From: M3007 sp964550795
Lineage (GTDB): Bacteria; Bacteroidota; Bacteroidia; Chitinophagales; Saprospiraceae
DNA length: 64,000 nt
Assembly: GCA_964550795.1 (NCBI GenBank)
Contig: CAZKBH010000002.1
Location: 62,001 to 126,000, forward strand
Reading direction: 5' to 3'
Under the pieces are notes generated by a model. That model made no database searches, was not told where the DNA came from, and worked only from the letters and a program-made list of their open reading frames with translations. Shown here one piece after another: positions 26,828 through 36,708 of this stretch. The position numbers and the translations under genes are program-made. Position 1 is the stretch's first letter; each line of letters starts with the position of its first letter.

Positions 26828-28051
26828 TCAAGCCAACATTTCTGCCACTTTTCGACCTGTTTTCATGGCCGCATTTAAAGATGGATATGCTGTGTAATCT
26901 CCACAACGATACAGAAAATCATTAATTTTTAGGTTTTTATACTTAACAGATGCTTGAACGTAATGCGGTAGCGCCTCGGGGATACGGTAGGTTTTGAGGT
27001 GTCGCCATTTTTGTTTTTGATCAAACCACGTCGCCAATTCGGCTTGTATTTTTTGAATTAAAACCTCCTCCGAATACCTATTGTGGCCTACTACGCTGAC
27101 CGAAATAAGGGTCTTTCCTGCAGGGGCATACGTGGGTGCGATATCTGAGAGCACAACTAAATGGTCAATCAATTCATCAGCATTGGCGTTAATCATCAGG
27201 TAAGGCTTGCCCGAAAGACTTACAGGGGTATCACTTTCAAAATACAGACAATCCGTGGCATTAAATATAGTATCTGATGTTTCGCCCAGCAGTTGTGCGG
27301 CATGGCTGGCATCGGTAGCCAGCACGATTTTATTCGCTACAATGGTTTCGCCGTTGCGCAAAAAAATAGTTTTGCCTTCCATTTTTTCAACGGGTGTATT
27401 CAATCTGATTTGGTGCGGCGAAAGGTGTGCGGCAATCTGATCTGGAATGGCCTGCATCCCATTTTCGGGTACCACTACGTCGCCTTGCGCAAATTGACGA
27501 AATAAAAATTTAAAATAAGTCGAGTCCGTTTGTAGGTCTCTTTCCAGAAAAACGCCCCGAAAAAATGGGCGAAAAAAACGCTCAATGATCGCATCCGAAT
27601 AGCCAAATTCTTGGAGAAAAGCCAATGTAGTTTGCGCACTTCGAGTGTCTTCATCTATGGGATCAGACGCATTCGAAACACTTAAATTGAGTTGTAAAAC
27701 CTTCAGTTTATCCCAAAAATTGCCGACTGGTGCAAACAAGGCTTGGGGAGCAGTGGTAATATTTTTCAGTGGGTTGGGCATCACAAAAAAACTATTCCCC
27801 CGTCTGATGCGCGCGCCTGAAGGCATTTTTTTTAATTGTAAACGACTATAATTGAGCAATTTACGTGCCTCTGGGTAGGATGTTAAAAGTACTTGAAAGC
27901 CCCTATCCAACTGAAAGCCTTCGACTGTATCCGTGCGCACTCGTCCACCGATGTTGTCTGATGCCTCTAAAATAATGGCTTCAACACCCTTATCTTTTAG
28001 GTATTTCGCGCAGGTCAGTCCTGCTATGCCTGCTCCGATGATGACTACCAT
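26828..28051 (-). CDS. FAD-dependent amine oxidase / protoporphyrinogen-oxidase-like flavoenzyme
   Basis: 407 residues. FAD-binding Rossmann motif VVIIGAGIAGLTCAKYL at the N-terminus, with ILEAS (ribose-binding Glu) and GGRVRTD, the amine-oxidase signature. The central part has a large substrate domain, and the C-terminal FAD loop is FLYRCGDYTAYPSLNAAMKT. The family includes flavin monoamine oxidases and phytoene-desaturase-like enzymes. The substrate is not evident. The C-terminus faces the fasciclin gene across a terminator. Confidence 0.88.
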   Translation of the reverse strand: MVVIIGAGIAGLTCAKYLKDKGVEAIILEASDNIGGRVRTDTVEGFQLDRGFQVLLTSYPEARKLLNYSRLQLKKMPSGARIRRGNSFFVMPNPLKNITTAPQALFAPVGNFWDKLKVLQLNLSVSNASDPIDEDTRSAQTTLAFLQEFGYSDAIIERFFRPFFRGVFLERDLQTDSTYFKFLFRQFAQGDVVVPENGMQAIPDQIAAHLSPHQIRLNTPVEKMEGKTIFLRNGETIVANKIVLATDASHAAQLLGETSDTIFNATDCLYFESDTPVSLSGKPYLMINANADELIDHLVVLSDIAPTYAPAGKTLISVSVVGHNRYSEEVLIQKIQAELATWFDQKQKWRHLKTYRIPEALPHYVQASVKYKNLKINDFLYRCGDYTAYPSLNAAMKTGRKVAEMLA

Positions 28052-28116
28052 GTATGTACGTTTGAAATGAGTCTAGAAAGTTGAAGATCTATGGAGCAGT
28101 TGCGTGTTTTTCTAAG

Positions 28117-28257
28117 TCAATCAACTACTTCGTGCGTTGATTCGAGCACAACACGTGGCGGAACGTCCAACGCTTCAATAAGTTTACCAGCATTGATGTT
28201 GTGAGCTGCTTCGATCCATAGATCCTTGCGTGAGCATTCATCCACCACGTTGGTAAT
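28117..28257 (-). pseudogene. IS3-family transposase (integrase core) fragment
   Basis: Minus-strand translation ITNVVDECSRKDLWIEAAH and NINAGKLIEALDVPPRVVL, stop at 28117. This fits the DDE integrase-core segment of IS3-type OrfB (xVDExSRExLxIE...), with the second catalytic Asp in VVDE. No start, no upstream half and no terminal repeats are visible. The rest of the 387-base gap (28052-28438) is empty. Confidence 0.4.
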
Positions 28258-28432
28258 CTGTACTGGACAGACTCGTGCTCACCCGAAGGGGTTTCAAATA
28301 TGAGTACCACACTAGCTACTTACTTGAATAATAAAGGCAGGTTGTACCGCCATCGTCTATGACTATGCCTGGCTTGACCTCTCAGATCAAAAAATCCTGA
28401 TCGTCAGCAAAAAGCAGTGACCTTTAATATCC

Positions 28433-28581
28433 CCCCCCTCAAAACACCACAAAAACCACCAACAGCGTCGCAATAAACAATCCAATCAGCCCCAACACAT
28501 ACACCGCGCAGTACAGGAGCCATTTAGCGACCGTCCAGTTCCAGGGCTCCCCATAATAACGTTTCATGGCCAGCAGCAGCG
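28433..28581. repeat. 149-bp direct repeat, copy 2
   Basis: The 3' tail of the intact DUF3667 gene, duplicated at 24492-24640. Confidence 0.9.
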
Positions 28582-29620
28582 AGACCCCAATCCAGAGGAT
28601 CAACAAAAGCCAAACAAAAGACAGGGGAAACAAATATTCCTGAATGGCCAGCGCAAGGGTCAGCAGCAGAAAAGCGCCGGATTGCTGGTGCAGGAGGAAA
28701 ATAAAATGCTCCACATAATACCCGCCGCGTTTCCAATACAAAAGTCGCAGCACAAGCGCCATCAGGGTAATCAAGACCAAAATGGCCCAACCAAAACTTC
28801 CTACATATTGCCGGATGAGCACTTTGGGATCTTTAATGGACTTGATGCCCTGCCGCACCGTCACTTTTTCCTGCCAGGACGCTAACCCGTATTGCGCTAT
28901 GATCTGATCGGGGCTCAGGCCTACCAGGTCGTCCACCGCAATGCGGACGGTGAAAAAACCGGAACTGAGGGTAATGGAATCGCGCACCTGCGCAAGGCCG
29001 GAAGTATCCGGGTTGCCCAATTGGAGGATTAACCGGGCAGCATCCTCCCAGGGGCCGTACACCCGTCGGCGGAGGGAATCCAGGGCCAGGCGCAGCTCGG
29101 GGGTACGCCAGGCTTCTGGCAGAGAATCCAGTTCGGCCTGGTATTTTTTGGCTTCTACGTGACGTTCGAGTACCCCAAACAAGCCTGCATCCCGCAAACG
29201 ATCTGCCAGCGCCTGGTTTTGGGTGGAATCATCGTCGTCGTTGACGCTCAGGTTAAAATTGCCGCCCGTTGATTCCATTTTTGCCGCGCCAAATTGTTTG
29301 CTGAACAACAACAGGAAAAAAAACATCACAATGAAAAAGAACTGCAAGGGATGCGGATACCGCTTGATTTTCCCCTGGAAATAATGAATCGTTACCCGCG
29401 CAGGCACCAGCAATTGCCAGCTCATTTTCACGAATTTGTTGTCCAGATGCGTGAGACTGGATAAAAACTTTTCCAATAAATCGCGCATCCGTACCCGCCC
29501 GTCAAAATTCCGCTGCCCACAACCCGGACAAAAATTGCCCTGTTTGGAGAGTTTGGTGTCGCAGTTTTTGCAGCGTGGACGTTCGGGTTTTGGGGGCGTG
29601 GTTTCGTCGTTTGCTTCCAT
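28439..29620 (-). CDS. DUF3667 domain-containing membrane protein with zinc ribbon
   Basis: 393 residues from the ATG at 29620 (MEANDETTPPKPE); 27 further codons upstream are open but lack family character. The N-terminal zinc ribbon is CKNCDTKLSKQGNFCPGCGQ, then the DUF3667 block LLEKFLSSLTHLDNKFVKM, a first membrane helix (QFFFIVMFFFLLLFSKQFG), a soluble insert of about 160 residues, and four C-terminal membrane helices. Members are integral inner-membrane proteins of unknown function. The C-terminal 47 residues are duplicated at 24498. Confidence 0.85.
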   Translation of the reverse strand: MEANDETTPPKPERPRCKNCDTKLSKQGNFCPGCGQRNFDGRVRMRDLLEKFLSSLTHLDNKFVKMSWQLLVPARVTIHYFQGKIKRYPHPLQFFFIVMFFFLLLFSKQFGAAKMESTGGNFNLSVNDDDDSTQNQALADRLRDAGLFGVLERHVEAKKYQAELDSLPEAWRTPELRLALDSLRRRVYGPWEDAARLILQLGNPDTSGLAQVRDSITLSSGFFTVRIAVDDLVGLSPDQIIAQYGLASWQEKVTVRQGIKSIKDPKVLIRQYVGSFGWAILVLITLMALVLRLLYWKRGGYYVEHFIFLLHQQSGAFLLLTLALAIQEYLFPLSFVWLLLILWIGVSLLLAMKRYYGEPWNWTVAKWLLYCAVYVLGLIGLFIATLLVVFVVF

Positions 29621-29709
29621 GGTTAAAATAAAACTTGATGGACAAAGAAACGAGGTTTTTGGGTTGTTTGCGCTGATGTTAGTAGTCGGGAATCGGCACA
29701 AATCTCAAG

Positions 29710-29838
29710 CTTGTCCTCTTGTCGAGATCCGTCCGCATCAAGTGCGCTTTAACTGGGTGCTTGTACTTGTGGGTACTCAAAAGGCAAATACTCGGGATAC
29801 GCGCACTTGATGCGGACGGGTCTCGACAAGAGGACAAG
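29710..29838. repeat. 38-bp inverted repeat with 53-base loop
   Basis: Arms 29710-29747 and 29801-29838 match as reverse complements at 37 of 38 positions. The core is CTCTTGTCGAGATCCGTCCG. The GC-rich arms and single mismatch suggest recent insertion or active maintenance. Confidence 0.85.
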
Positions 29839-29956
29839 GCTTGGTTGCTCGGATGGGGAGAGCTAAAGGGGGTGTTCTTTAGCCATTGTTTGCGTCCTCG
29901 CCAACTACAACAAAGGAGCGAAATCCAGGAACACCTAACGCTGCTATGCCACTTTA

Positions 29957-30105
29957 GCCGCATAGCGGCCTAACGTCGGTAGCAATTATTACAGAGCAGC
30001 CGATAAGGTGCGTAGCACCGGAACTTTTGCCAAATGTTGCGGTACTATGCACCTCTGAATCCATGCTGGAATCCAATTTCTACCGACGTTAGGCCGCTAT
30101 GCGGC
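29957..30105. repeat. 26-bp perfect inverted repeat with inner hairpin
   Basis: Arms 29957-29982 and 30080-30105 are exact reverse complements around a 97-base centre. The centre has its own hairpin GGTGC-GTA-GCACC (30007-30019). Confidence 0.85.
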
Positions 30106-30215
30106 ATCCACTCAGCACCCCATTTCAGCCCTTCAAAAAAACTTAAAGGCATTCCGTGCATTTTTCTGGCTAATGGCATCTGTGCAGTTTGTATGTTTGT
30201 TCGTGACTGCGTTCC

Positions 30216-30248
30216 AGACTTTCCAGGTTTTTAAAACCTGGAAAGTCT
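30216..30248. repeat. 33-bp near-perfect palindrome
   Basis: AGACTTTCCAGGTTTT, one base, then AAAACCTGGAAAGTCT. Similar palindromes of the pattern GACTTTCC/GGAAAGTC are common between genes in this phylum. Confidence 0.85.
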
Positions 30249-30330
30249 TTGCAGGTCTCAAATGGATCTTTTTTGACCTGTAAGGTTTTCTAAAAATCTT
30301 ATAGGCCTGGAAACAAAACAAAAATATTAC

Positions 30331-30453
30331 CGGAACAGCGTTCCGGTGTACATAAAACGGAACTTCGTTCCGGTGTAATTCAGGCCGGAACAGCGTTCCG
30401 GTTTACATTCAACGGAACAGCGTTCCGGCGTACATAAACGGAACTGCGTTCCA
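30331..30453. repeat. Five-copy tandem array of a small palindrome upstream of the alpha-2-macroglobulin gene
   Basis: CGGAACAGCGTTCCG-type units at 30331, 30358, 30386, 30413 and 30439, with spacings of 27, 28, 27 and 26 bases. Each unit is itself a 6-bp-stem hairpin (CGGAAC...GTTCCG), and the linkers carry GTGTACAT or close variants. The array ends 29 bases before the ATG. Confidence 0.9.
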
Positions 30454-30481
30454 ATGTTCTTTTCACCCATCATTTTTGAAA

Positions 30482-33400
30482 ATGCCTTTTCGCCAAAAAC
30501 TTTTTTTCGCCCTCAGCTTCTTGACCCTGGCCTTTTTTGCCTGCAAATCCTTCGGCAAAAAACCTCAAGACGCCACCACTTCCATCAAAAACAACTCGAA
30601 CATCGAAATGCCTATCCCCCCACTGCCCGGCCCGGGCGACTATGCCTCCGACTGGAAAATAGTGGACAGCCTTCAAACCGAGGGACTTTTTAAAAGCGCA
30701 CTGGAAAAAGTTGAACTTATCCAGGCCCGCGCCAAAAACGATAAAAACAGCCCGCAAATCATAAAAGCCCTGCTTTTTAGGGGTAAATTCATCACAATGC
30801 TCGAGGAGGACGGCCTGACCAATGCCATCCAAATCCTTGAGAATGAAATGCTTGCGGCCAAACAACCCGAAAAATCGCTGTTGCAAAGCATCCTCGGCCA
30901 ATTATACACCACCTATCTACAAAATCAGGGCTGGAACCTGAGAAGTCGCACGCCAATTCCTGACGGAGAAGGGGGCGACATCCTGACCTGGAGCGCCGCA
31001 CAGATTGAAAAACATGCGCTTGATTTGTATGTGGCCTCTGTCAGTGCACAGGGACTCATCAAAGAAACGCCGCTGGCTGATTTTGGCGATATTTTGACAC
31101 CCGGCCAGAATGATTCAGTCGGGGGCAAACCGATTCGCCCATACTTGTATGATCTGCTCTGCCACCGGGCATTGGCGCATTTTGCCAACGACCGCAGTTT
31201 TCTGACGCAGCCCGTGTATGCATTCAACCTGAATCACCCCGAGGCTTTTGCCCCATATGCCGAATTTGTCCAGGCAAATTTTGAAACAAAAGATTCCACT
31301 TCAAACATTTGGCTGGCCATCAAAACCTTTCAAAAGGTGCTGCTCCATGTGCAGCGCAGGGTTTCTGGTGCTGGCAATAAAACCATCCTGGATACCGCGG
31401 CTTATGTGGATGCAGACTTGCTGCGCCTGCAGTTTGTACACAATCATTCCTCGCTCGGAAACAAGTCGGATCTCTACCGCCAAAGCCTCGAAAATCTCCA
31501 AAAACAAACTGAAAATCACCCTGCAAGCTGTGAAGTGGTGCATGCACTGGCCTCACATCTGTATTATCTCGAAACGGGCGACAAAGCAGCCAATGCAAAA
31601 GCCGCGGTGGCTCAATTGGAAGCGGCCACCCAACGTTTTCCGGATGCTTACGGGGCGTTTCTTTGCCGTCAATTGCTGGCACAGATACGCGCTTCCACNN
31701 NNNNNNNNGGTGGAAACCGTCAATTTGCCCAATCAGCCGATCTTGGTCCAGATAGATTTCCGAAACCTGAAAAAAGTATGGGTAAAGCTGGTTCAAACCG
31801 ATTTCGACGACGAAAAATGGGATAATCTGAATCGGGATCAACAATTCCAGCTGCTGAAAAGTCTTCGCCCGCTGCAAAACCGCAGTTGGGACATTCAAGA
31901 TCCCGGCGATTTCCAGCAACACCAGACGGAAATTGCCCTGGAAGCGCTGCCGTTTGGCAATTACTGGGTTTTGATCTCCGATAAACCTGAATTTGAAACC
32001 CAAAGCAGCAATGTTACCTATACCAATTTTGCCATTTCCAACCTGGCCTCGGTGAGTTACAGCGAGCGCGGCCAAACGAAATTTGTCCTGGCCGACCGCA
32101 GCACCGGAGCGCCTTTGAGCGGCGTCAAACTTGATTTTTTCAAAAACGACTACAACGCGAGTCGCCGGCGATTGATCAATGTGGGCAGCTCCACCAGCGA
32201 TCGGGAGGGGGCTGCCAAAAGCGAACTGAAATCCAACCAACAGCTTCAGGTGCGCGCCACCCTCGGAAAAGATACGCTTTGGATCGGTCAAGCATACAAT
32301 TATCGCCACAGCGACAACGACCGGCTCAATCCGCAGGTGCAGTTTTTCACGGACCGAAGCATTTATCGCCCCGGCCAAACCGTGTATTTCAAAGGGGTGG
32401 TTTTTAAACCTTCCGGACGCGCCGATGGCAAAAATATTTTGCCGGAAATCCTTTCCAATCAAACCGTGACGGTCCGATTCCACGACGCAAATGGGCAGGT
32501 AAAACATACGCTGAATCTAAAAAGTAATGAATTTGGGAGCTTCCAGGGCACTTTCACCGCTCCATCTACCGGGCTGACCGGCGGCATGAGCATCCAGGCC
32601 AGCGGCGGCGCGAACGGACAGGCTTATTTCAGTGTGGAAGAATACAAACGCCCGCGCTTTGAAGTGGCGATGAAACCCGTGGAAGGCGCGTTCCGGGTCA
32701 ACGACAAAATAACGGTCCGGGGCGAAGCCAAAAACTACGCAGGTAGTGTGGTGGACGGCGCGGAGGTCAAGTACCGCGTGGTGCGGTCTGCCCGGTTCCC
32801 GTTCTGGGATTATTTCCGTTCCTGGAAACGCCCCTGGTATTTCAATTCCCCTGAAATGGAAATTGCCAATGGCAAAACCACCAGCGGCGCCGACGGCAGT
32901 TTTGCCATCGAATTCATGGCCGTTCCCGATGCGGACATTCCGAAAAAAGAACAACCCATCTTTGATTACCTGGTGTACGCGGATGTTACCGACATAACGG
33001 GAGAGACCCGCAGCACTACCTCCATTGTCCAGGCAGGGTACATTGCTTTAACGGTAAACTGGGATTTGCCCAACGAAATAGCGCTCGAAAGCTTGCGCCG
33101 CGTGGGCATTAACACCACCAATATGGCGGGCCAAAACCAGGCCGCGACCGGTCAAATCACGATGCAACGCCTCGTTGCCCCCAAGCAATTTTACAAGGAA
33201 CGGCTTTGGGAACGCCCCGATGTGAGCACCCTCGGCAAAGCGGAATTCGAGCGCATGTTCCCGGATTTTGCCTGGAAAGACGAGGACAATCCCGAAAAAT
33301 GGGGCCGCGAGGATTTTACCCGCACCATACAATTCAACACCGCCGAAGATAAAATGCTTGATTTGCATGAAGGTCGGACGCAGGCGGGTTGGTATGTAAT

Positions 33401-36400
33401 CAAACTCAGCACGAAGGACGCTTTTGGAGAACCCATTGAGATTCAGAAGTTTGTGCGGGTTTGGACCAACGAAAACCGTTTTGAAACACCCGGTGCTGCT
33501 GCGGAAAAAACAAGCTTCGAACCGGGCGAAACCGCCAGGATTCAGTTTGGGGGCAAACCACAGGGATTGTACTTTTTCTTTGCCCAGGTGCAAGGAGGAC
33601 AGTTGCAAAAACCGGAATGGGTTAGCAGCCTGATGCGCGGGCTTTCCAGTGTCGAAATCTCGATTCGGGAAACAGACCGGGGCGGAATTCCTACCCATTT
33701 TTTCTGCATCAAAAACAACCGGGTGTACGGGGTGGGACAGATTTTCCTCGACGTACCCTGGAGCAACAAAGAACTGCAAATTAGCTACGAAACCTTCCGG
33801 GATAAACTTGCTCCCGGCCAGCAGGAGGAATGGCGTATTAAAATCAGCGGACCTAAAAAAGACAAGGTGGCCGCAGAAATGGTGGCCGCCATGTATGATG
33901 CCTCGCTGGATCAATTCCGGGGACATAGTTGGAACAAAATTGGTTTTCCGGGCAATTATTCCGGCCTGCATTTTACCACCTACCAGAATTTTAGCGCCAG
34001 CGTANNNNNNNNNNCGAAAGTCAACTGCGCAGCACGTATGAACGCGCAACCCAAAGTGTTCCGGTGCGGGTTTTCCGCGAACTGAACTGGTTTGATTTCC
34101 CCATGTGGGGCAATCAATTCAATGCATACCGAGGGAATATGATGCGCACTGAACAGAGAATGATGAAGGCCGGTGCGCCGCAACCTATGGCAGCCCCGGG
34201 TGGTGGAAAGGATGGAGAAGATAGTGTCCTGTATGAGTCGGTTGTGTCTCAGGCTGTTGAATTTTCTGGCGCACCTACCGCCGACGAAACGAGCAATCCA
34301 GCTTCGAAACCTGCTGCCGCTTCGCCCGGATCCATCCGGCGCAACCTGAACGAGACCGTGTTTTTCTTCCCCGAGTTGCGCACCGACGCCAATGGCAATG
34401 TGATCCTGAAATTCACGATGAACGAGGCCCTCACCCGCTGGAAACTGCTCACCTTCGCCCACACGAAGGAATTGCAGCAAGCCATCTCGGTTAAAGAAGT
34501 AGTGACGCAAAAAGAACTGATGGTGATTGCCAACCCGCCGCGTTTCCTGCGTCAGGGCGACGAAATGGAGTTTTCGGCCAAAGTCAGCAATCTTTCCCAG
34601 GAAAAAATTGACGGAAAAGCCACGCTGGCATTGTTGGATGCTACCACATTAGCCGGGGTAGAAACGGCATTTGGCTTCGCAAACAATCGTACCGTTCAAT
34701 TCTCGGTGCTGCCCGGCCAATCCGGGTCTCTTTCCTGGCGCATCAAGGTGCCGGACGATTACGCCGGGGCGGTCACCTGGCAAATCGCCGCCGAGGGCAA
34801 TGCCTTCCGCGACGGGGAAGAAAGTACCATTCCGGTGGTTTCCAATCGTATGCTCGTGACGGAAACCATGCCGATTTCGCTGCGCGGAAACCAGACCAAA
34901 ACCTTTACGTTTGAAAATTTGAAAAATCAGGGGGAAAGTGCCTCGCTTAAGTCGCACAACTACAGCCTGGAATTTACCTCCAACCCGGTTTGGTACGCGG
35001 TGCAATCGCTGCCGTACCTGATGGAGTTTCCGCATGAATGTTCGGAACAGATTTTTAGTCGCCTGTACGCCAATACCCTGGCCTCCAATGTGGTGGAAAA
35101 AATGCCCCAAATCAAACGGGTTTTCGACCGTTGGAAAGCCTCCGGGGCAGACGCGCTGAAGTCCAATCTGAGCAAAAATCAGGAACTCAAATATGCCCTG
35201 CTGGAAGAAACGCCTTGGGTCATGGATGCGCAAGACGAAGCCCAGCAAAAGCAAAACATTGCCCTCTTGTTTGACCTGAATCGCATGTCTGATGAACGCG
35301 AACGCGCCCTGAACACCCTTTCCGAGCGTCAACTGAATAGCGGTGCCTGGCCCTGGTTCACGGGCGGTCAGNNNNNNNNNNCAGGATAGCTGGTACATTA
35401 CCCAATACATCGTTACGGGATTCATGCACCTGCAAAAACTGGGGGCTTTTGACCCACAAAAAGACCAAAAATCCGCCCAAATGCTCGACAGAGCACTCGG
35501 ATACTGCGATGGCAAACTCAACCAACAATACGCGGAACTGGAGCGACTCGTCAAAGAAGGCAAGGCTAAAATGGAGGACGACCACCTGGATGGCATGGCC
35601 ATTCAATACCTCTACGCCCGTTCTTTCCGCCCCGTGGATCGCCCCGGCAAGGAAATCGGCTACTACCTTGGGCAAGCCGAAAAATACTGGCTCGGCAAGG
35701 GATTGTATCAGGAGGGCATGTTGGCCCTGGCCTTGTATCGCTATGGTCGGAAAGAAGCGGCCCTGCGCATTGTGGCCAGTCTCCGCGAAAGAGCTACGAT
35801 GAAAGAAGAACTCGGGATGTATTGGCCCGTGGATTGGGGCTTTTACTGGTATCAATTGCCCGTGGAAACCCAGGCGCTTATGGTCGAGGTATTCAGCGAA
35901 GTGGCCAACGATGCAAAATCCGTGGAAGAGCTGCGCATTTGGCTGTTGAAAAACAAACAAACCAATCGCTGGGAAAGCACCAAGGCCACCGCAGAGGCTG
36001 TCTATGCCCTGCTCCTGAATGGCGAAAACTGGCTTAACAACACGCAACCGGTCAAGGTCTCCATGGCCGGCAATCCGTTGAAAGTCAATGAGTATGAAGC
36101 CGGCACCGGGTATTTCAAACAAAGTTGGGCGGGCAAAGAAGTCAAAAAATCCTGGGCAGAGGTCAAGGTAGAAAATCCGAATTCCAACATCGTGTGGGGT
36201 GCGGCCTACTGGCAATATTTTGAAGATTTGGACAAAATCAAAGATTTTAAACAAACGCCCCTCACCATCGTTAAGCAATTGTATCTGGAAGAAAACACCC
36301 CCACCGGGCCTGTTTTGAAACCCATTTCGGAGGGTCAATCCCTAAAACGCGGCGACAAAATCAAGGTCCGAATAGAAATCCGCGTGGATCGGGCCATGGA

Positions 36401-36677
36401 GTTTGTGCATCTCAAAGACATGCGGGCTGCCGGCTTTGAACCCATCAATGTATTGAGCGGATATCGTTGGCAGGGTGGTTTGGGCTACTACGAAAGCACC
36501 AAGGATTTAGCCACCCATTTTTTCATTGACTATTTGCCCCGGGGTACGTTTGTGTTTGAATACCCGCTCGTGGTGTCCTTACGCGGAGATATGAGCAATG
36601 GCATCACAACCATGCAGTGTATGTATGCCCCGGAGTTCACGAGTCATTCCAAAGGCGTGCGGGTGAAAGTGGATTGA
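30482..36677 (+). CDS. Alpha-2-macroglobulin-family lipoprotein (crosses three scaffold joins)
   Basis: One protein of about 2060 residues read in segments 30482-31698, 31709-34004, 34015-35371 and 35382-36677. The three 10-N runs each shift the frame, but joining the flanks with 0, -4 and -3 bases restores one frame (see those entries). Start ATG 30482 (MPFRQKLFFALSFLTLAFFAC); the upstream TTG is not needed. A lipobox FFAC marks it as a lipoprotein. A helical N-terminal part is followed by macroglobulin domains (for example FFTDRSIYRPGQTVYFKG), an ESPI-like linker region after gap 2, the alpha-2-macroglobulin core (NLNETVFFFPELRTDANGNV), and a thioester domain with the intact motif CSEQ (codons 35039-35050). 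The C-terminal receptor-binding-like domain ends at VRVKVD. Bacterial homologues trap proteases in the envelope. Confidence 0.9.
31699..31708. other. Scaffold join (10 N) at a palindrome
   Basis: Direct abutment gives GCT TCC ACG GTG GAA ACC (Ala-Ser-Thr-Val-Glu-Thr), which restores the frame. The true insert is therefore probably 0. The junction is a 13-base palindrome TTCCAC-G-GTGGAA. Confidence 0.8.
34005..34014. other. Scaffold join (10 N), 4-base imperfect overlap
   Basis: Left flank ends CGTA, right flank starts CGAA. Overlapping these 4 bases, with one mismatch, gives Ser-Ala-Ser-Glu-Ser-Gln-Leu and restores the frame. The expected true length is 2 modulo 3, consistent with minus 4. 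Confidence 0.65.
35372..35381. other. Scaffold join (10 N), 3-base overlap
   Basis: The left flank ends CAG and the right flank starts CAG. Merging them gives FTGGQDSWYITQYIV, the continuous family motif. The expected length is 0 modulo 3, consistent with minus 3. Confidence 0.85.
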
Positions 36678-36686
36678 TTCGATTGA
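36673..36686. repeat. Third copy of 14-mer ATTGATTCGATTGA
   Basis: Overlaps the alpha-2-macroglobulin stop codon (36675-36677). Copies 1 and 2 are in 16262-16306. Confidence 0.85.
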
Positions 36687-36708
36687 TTATTATAACTCAT
36701 AAAAAAAC

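Larger units (their letters stand above)
29621..30481. other. Repeat-dense intergenic region
   Basis: 861 bases without a gene, holding four separate inverted or tandem repeats (29710-29838, 29957-30105, 30216-30248, 30331-30453), each listed on its own. This is the densest cluster of such elements in the window. Confidence 0.8.

Noticed and set aside
28125..28310. 61-codon minus-strand frame
   Set aside because: The neighbouring frame gives the transposase-like match; this one is its frame shadow.
30331..30453. Five regularly spaced repeats that look like a short CRISPR
   Set aside because: Repeat units are 15-base palindromes and the spacers are only about 12 bases and alike; there are no cas genes.
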